DNA of 46,059 nucleotides, taken from NCBI GenBank assembly GCA_964480635.1, contig CAYZQE010000008.1, positions 1 to 46,059 on the forward strand, in the 5' to 3' direction. The stretch comes from CAYZQE01 sp964480635 (GTDB lineage Bacteria > Pseudomonadota > Gammaproteobacteria > GCA-001735895). The position numbers and the translations under genes are program-made. This document shows, piece by piece, positions 44,609-46,059 of this stretch (positions are counted from its first letter, which is position 1; each line of letters starts with the position of its first letter). The notes beneath the pieces were generated by a model. The model saw nothing but the letters and a program-made list of their open reading frames with translations. It ran no database searches and had not been told where the DNA came from.

Positions 44609-45619
44609 TTAATCAACCACTTGAGGATACCCAAATAATGCAGGTGTACCGCCTGTATGCCAAAAGATAACGCGTTGATCTTTCGTCAATTTTCCTTGAC
44701 GCACATAAGACAATAAACCCGCCATCGACTTACCCGTATAGGTTGGGTCAAGTAATAAACCTTCTGATTCGGCTGTTATCTTAATAGCTTCTTTTACAGG
44801 GGCGCTCAATTGCCCATAACCCGGTTTTAACACCTCGTCATCGACAAAAATATCGTCATCAGACACGCATGGCGTCATATCAAACATGTCTGCTAATTGA
44901 TTTGTTTTATCCAGTACACGCTGAAACTGTAAATCTGCCGTTCTACGCACACACATGCCATACACTTTGATAGGGCTGCCTAAAAGGCGCAAGCCGAATA
45001 ACAACCCTGCATGTGTGTTAGCAGAGCCAGAAGCAAGGACAATAGCATCAAATTCTAGTTTTTTACTCTGCATTTGCAAAGTAATTTCATCAGCGGCTTT
45101 AACATATCCTAACGCGCCATAAGGTGTATGCATGCCGGATAAAGGTATCACATAAGGCAAAGCGCCCTTTAACTTTAATTGCTCTGCTAGTTCATACAAT
45201 GCCTTATCAGCACCATCTTCATCTTCACCAACGGGAAACTGATGAATTTTAGCACCCATAATTTTCATTAATAATGGATTGCCAGATTCATAATACGATG
45301 CAGGTTGGTCACTCACGCGTTGTTCTAACTGAACTTCGACATGCATCCCCATTTTACGCGCAGCTGCTATCGTCATACGCACATGATTTGATTGCACAGC
45401 ACCTGTTGTGAGCAATGTATCTGCCCCCTTTTCTAGCGCTTGACCAATATAATATTCTAACTGCCTAGCTTTGTTACCCCCCATAGCTAGGCCTGTACAA
45501 TCATCCCTTTTTACCCAAAGCTCTGGCCCAGACAAGGCTTTGCTTAATTGCGGCATTCTTTCTAACGCAGTTGGCGTATGAGACAGCTCGACACTTGGAA
45601 ACGGGATATTTAAGGGCAT
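44609..45619 (-). CDS. PLP-dependent D-cysteine desulfhydrase/cysteate lyase-type enzyme
   Basis: A 336-residue PLP enzyme of the ACC deaminase/D-cysteine desulfhydrase family. The PLP lysine lies in AMGGNKARQLEYY (about 46-58), QSNHVRMTIAAA is the substrate-side segment, and SGSANTHAGL binds the cofactor phosphate. The C-terminus keeps FWHTGGTPALFGY. Substrates in the family include D-cysteine, ACC and L-cysteate. Because the next gene encodes a TauE/SafE exporter, which accompanies sulfite-releasing enzymes, an L-cysteate sulfo-lyase (CuyA-like) role is plausible but unproven. Confidence 0.88.
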   Translation of the reverse strand: MPLNIPFPSVELSHTPTALERMPQLSKALSGPELWVKRDDCTGLAMGGNKARQLEYYIGQALEKGADTLLTTGAVQSNHVRMTIAAARKMGMHVEVQLEQRVSDQPASYYESGNPLLMKIMGAKIHQFPVGEDEDGADKALYELAEQLKLKGALPYVIPLSGMHTPYGALGYVKAADEITLQMQSKKLEFDAIVLASGSANTHAGLLFGLRLLGSPIKVYGMCVRRTADLQFQRVLDKTNQLADMFDMTPCVSDDDIFVDDEVLKPGYGQLSAPVKEAIKITAESEGLLLDPTYTGKSMAGLLSYVRQGKLTKDQRVIFWHTGGTPALFGYPQVVD

Positions 45620-45631
45620 GAGACAATCTCT

Positions 45632-46059
45632 TTACAATTGATATAACATCACAAAGGACATTAAAATTAATATGAATAATACAATTTTTTTAAACTGTTT
45701 TTGATTGATTTTAGGCGCTATTAAATGCCCAATAACAACACCTATTAAAGCGATAGGCACAAGTAAAGCGGCATCTAACCAAGTCTCTTTTGCAATGCCT
45801 ACAGTTATGCTTTGTAAAACAAGAGCGCCTGCATAGGCAAATATAAAATATGTTAAAATCGTTGCCCTGATAATTGTTTTATTAAATTGCTGCTGCACAA
45901 AGTACATCATAACGATAGGGCCTGGCATGGCTAAGCTCGTTGACATAGCACCTGAAAATATACCCGTTAAAAAAGTTTTTTTATTATTTGAATTTGCAGC
46001 CTCAGATTCAGCCGTTTGTTTACTTCTTAATAAGTTATAAAGGGTTGATAAGCTAAATA
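45632..46059 (-). CDS. TauE/SafE family exporter (partial, cut at window edge)
   Basis: An open frame of at least 142 residues runs from the stop at 45632 through the window edge, so the N-terminal half is missing. It includes FLTGIFSGAMSTSLAMPGPIVMMYF, the TauE/SafE second-repeat signature, and at least four membrane helices. An apparent start at 45946 is internal. The family exports sulfite, sulfoacetate or other anions. The gene lies 12 bp upstream of the PLP lyase gene on the same strand, which suggests they are co-transcribed. Confidence 0.85.
   Translation of the reverse strand, partial: FSLSTLYNLLRSKQTAESEAANSNNKKTFLTGIFSGAMSTSLAMPGPIVMMYFVQQQFNKTIIRATILTYFIFAYAGALVLQSITVGIAKETWLDAALLVPIALIGVVIGHLIAPKINQKQFKKIVLFILILMSFVMLYQL

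Noticed and set aside
45632..45946. Complete 104-residue TauE/SafE-like protein starting at 45946
   Set aside because: The frame stays open to the window edge and encodes further membrane protein sequence, so 45946 is an internal methionine.

Overview
The window looks like a piece of chromosome from an AT-rich, motile, probably marine or salt-adapted gammaproteobacterium. The grounds are a complete Mrp-type Na+/H+ antiporter operon beside an NhaR regulator, full-length cobalamin-dependent MetH, a polar-flagellum style gene set (flgBCDEF, cheV, flgA, flgM, flgN) with recognisable sigma-54 and sigma-28 promoters, and a YaeQ protein. I cannot name the genus from sequence alone. No rRNA, tRNA, CRISPR array, phage or transposase gene was seen.

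Layout. 1-1.6 kb (minus): a VC0807-like membrane protein, a rhodanese lipoprotein and a small HPF/RaiA-like protein. 1.8-8.7 kb (plus): nhaR followed by mrpA(B)CDEFG, a group-2 Mrp operon with subunits A and B fused. 8.9-12.6 kb: metH. 12.9-16.2 kb: yaeQ, a GNAT-rhodanese pair divergent from an FtrA/GlxA-type regulator, a small unknown protein, and adk with a four-cysteine lid. 16.2-16.9 kb: a gene-free stretch holding a 165-bp imperfect palindrome that looks like a non-autonomous mobile element; it abuts flgF exactly where flgG would normally follow. 16.9-23.4 kb: flgBCDEF and cheV (minus) and flgA-flgM-flgN (plus). 23.5-30.2 kb (minus): a CheY-like receiver, a CheC-type phosphatase and a PAS3-GGDEF-EAL protein in one operon; a two-domain thioredoxin protein downstream of a broken HDOD gene; and a soluble CZB-type chemoreceptor. 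30.3-32.5 kb: a DedA/VTT membrane domain fused to a mercuric-reductase-like flavoprotein.

32.6-44.6 kb is a purine scavenging and degradation locus. The minus-strand order is uraH-xdhA-xdhB-xdhC-[GxxExxY cassette]-ABC ATPase-permease-permease-BMP binding protein; puuE-uraD run divergently. Together they would import a purine or nucleoside, oxidise it through xanthine to urate, and convert 5-hydroxyisourate to allantoin and allantoate. The enzyme that oxidises urate itself is not in the window. The GxxExxY gene fits exactly between two 30-bp inverted repeats, like a compact inserted cassette. The right edge carries a PLP-dependent D-cysteine desulfhydrase/cysteate lyase-type enzyme and a partial TauE/SafE sulfite/anion exporter.

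The most interesting items are the GxxExxY inverted-repeat cassette, the palindromic element at the break in the flagellar operon, the receiver/CheC/c-di-GMP operon, the doubly broken HDOD gene, the set of near-perfect sigma-28 promoters, and a possible leader peptide coupled to mrpA.
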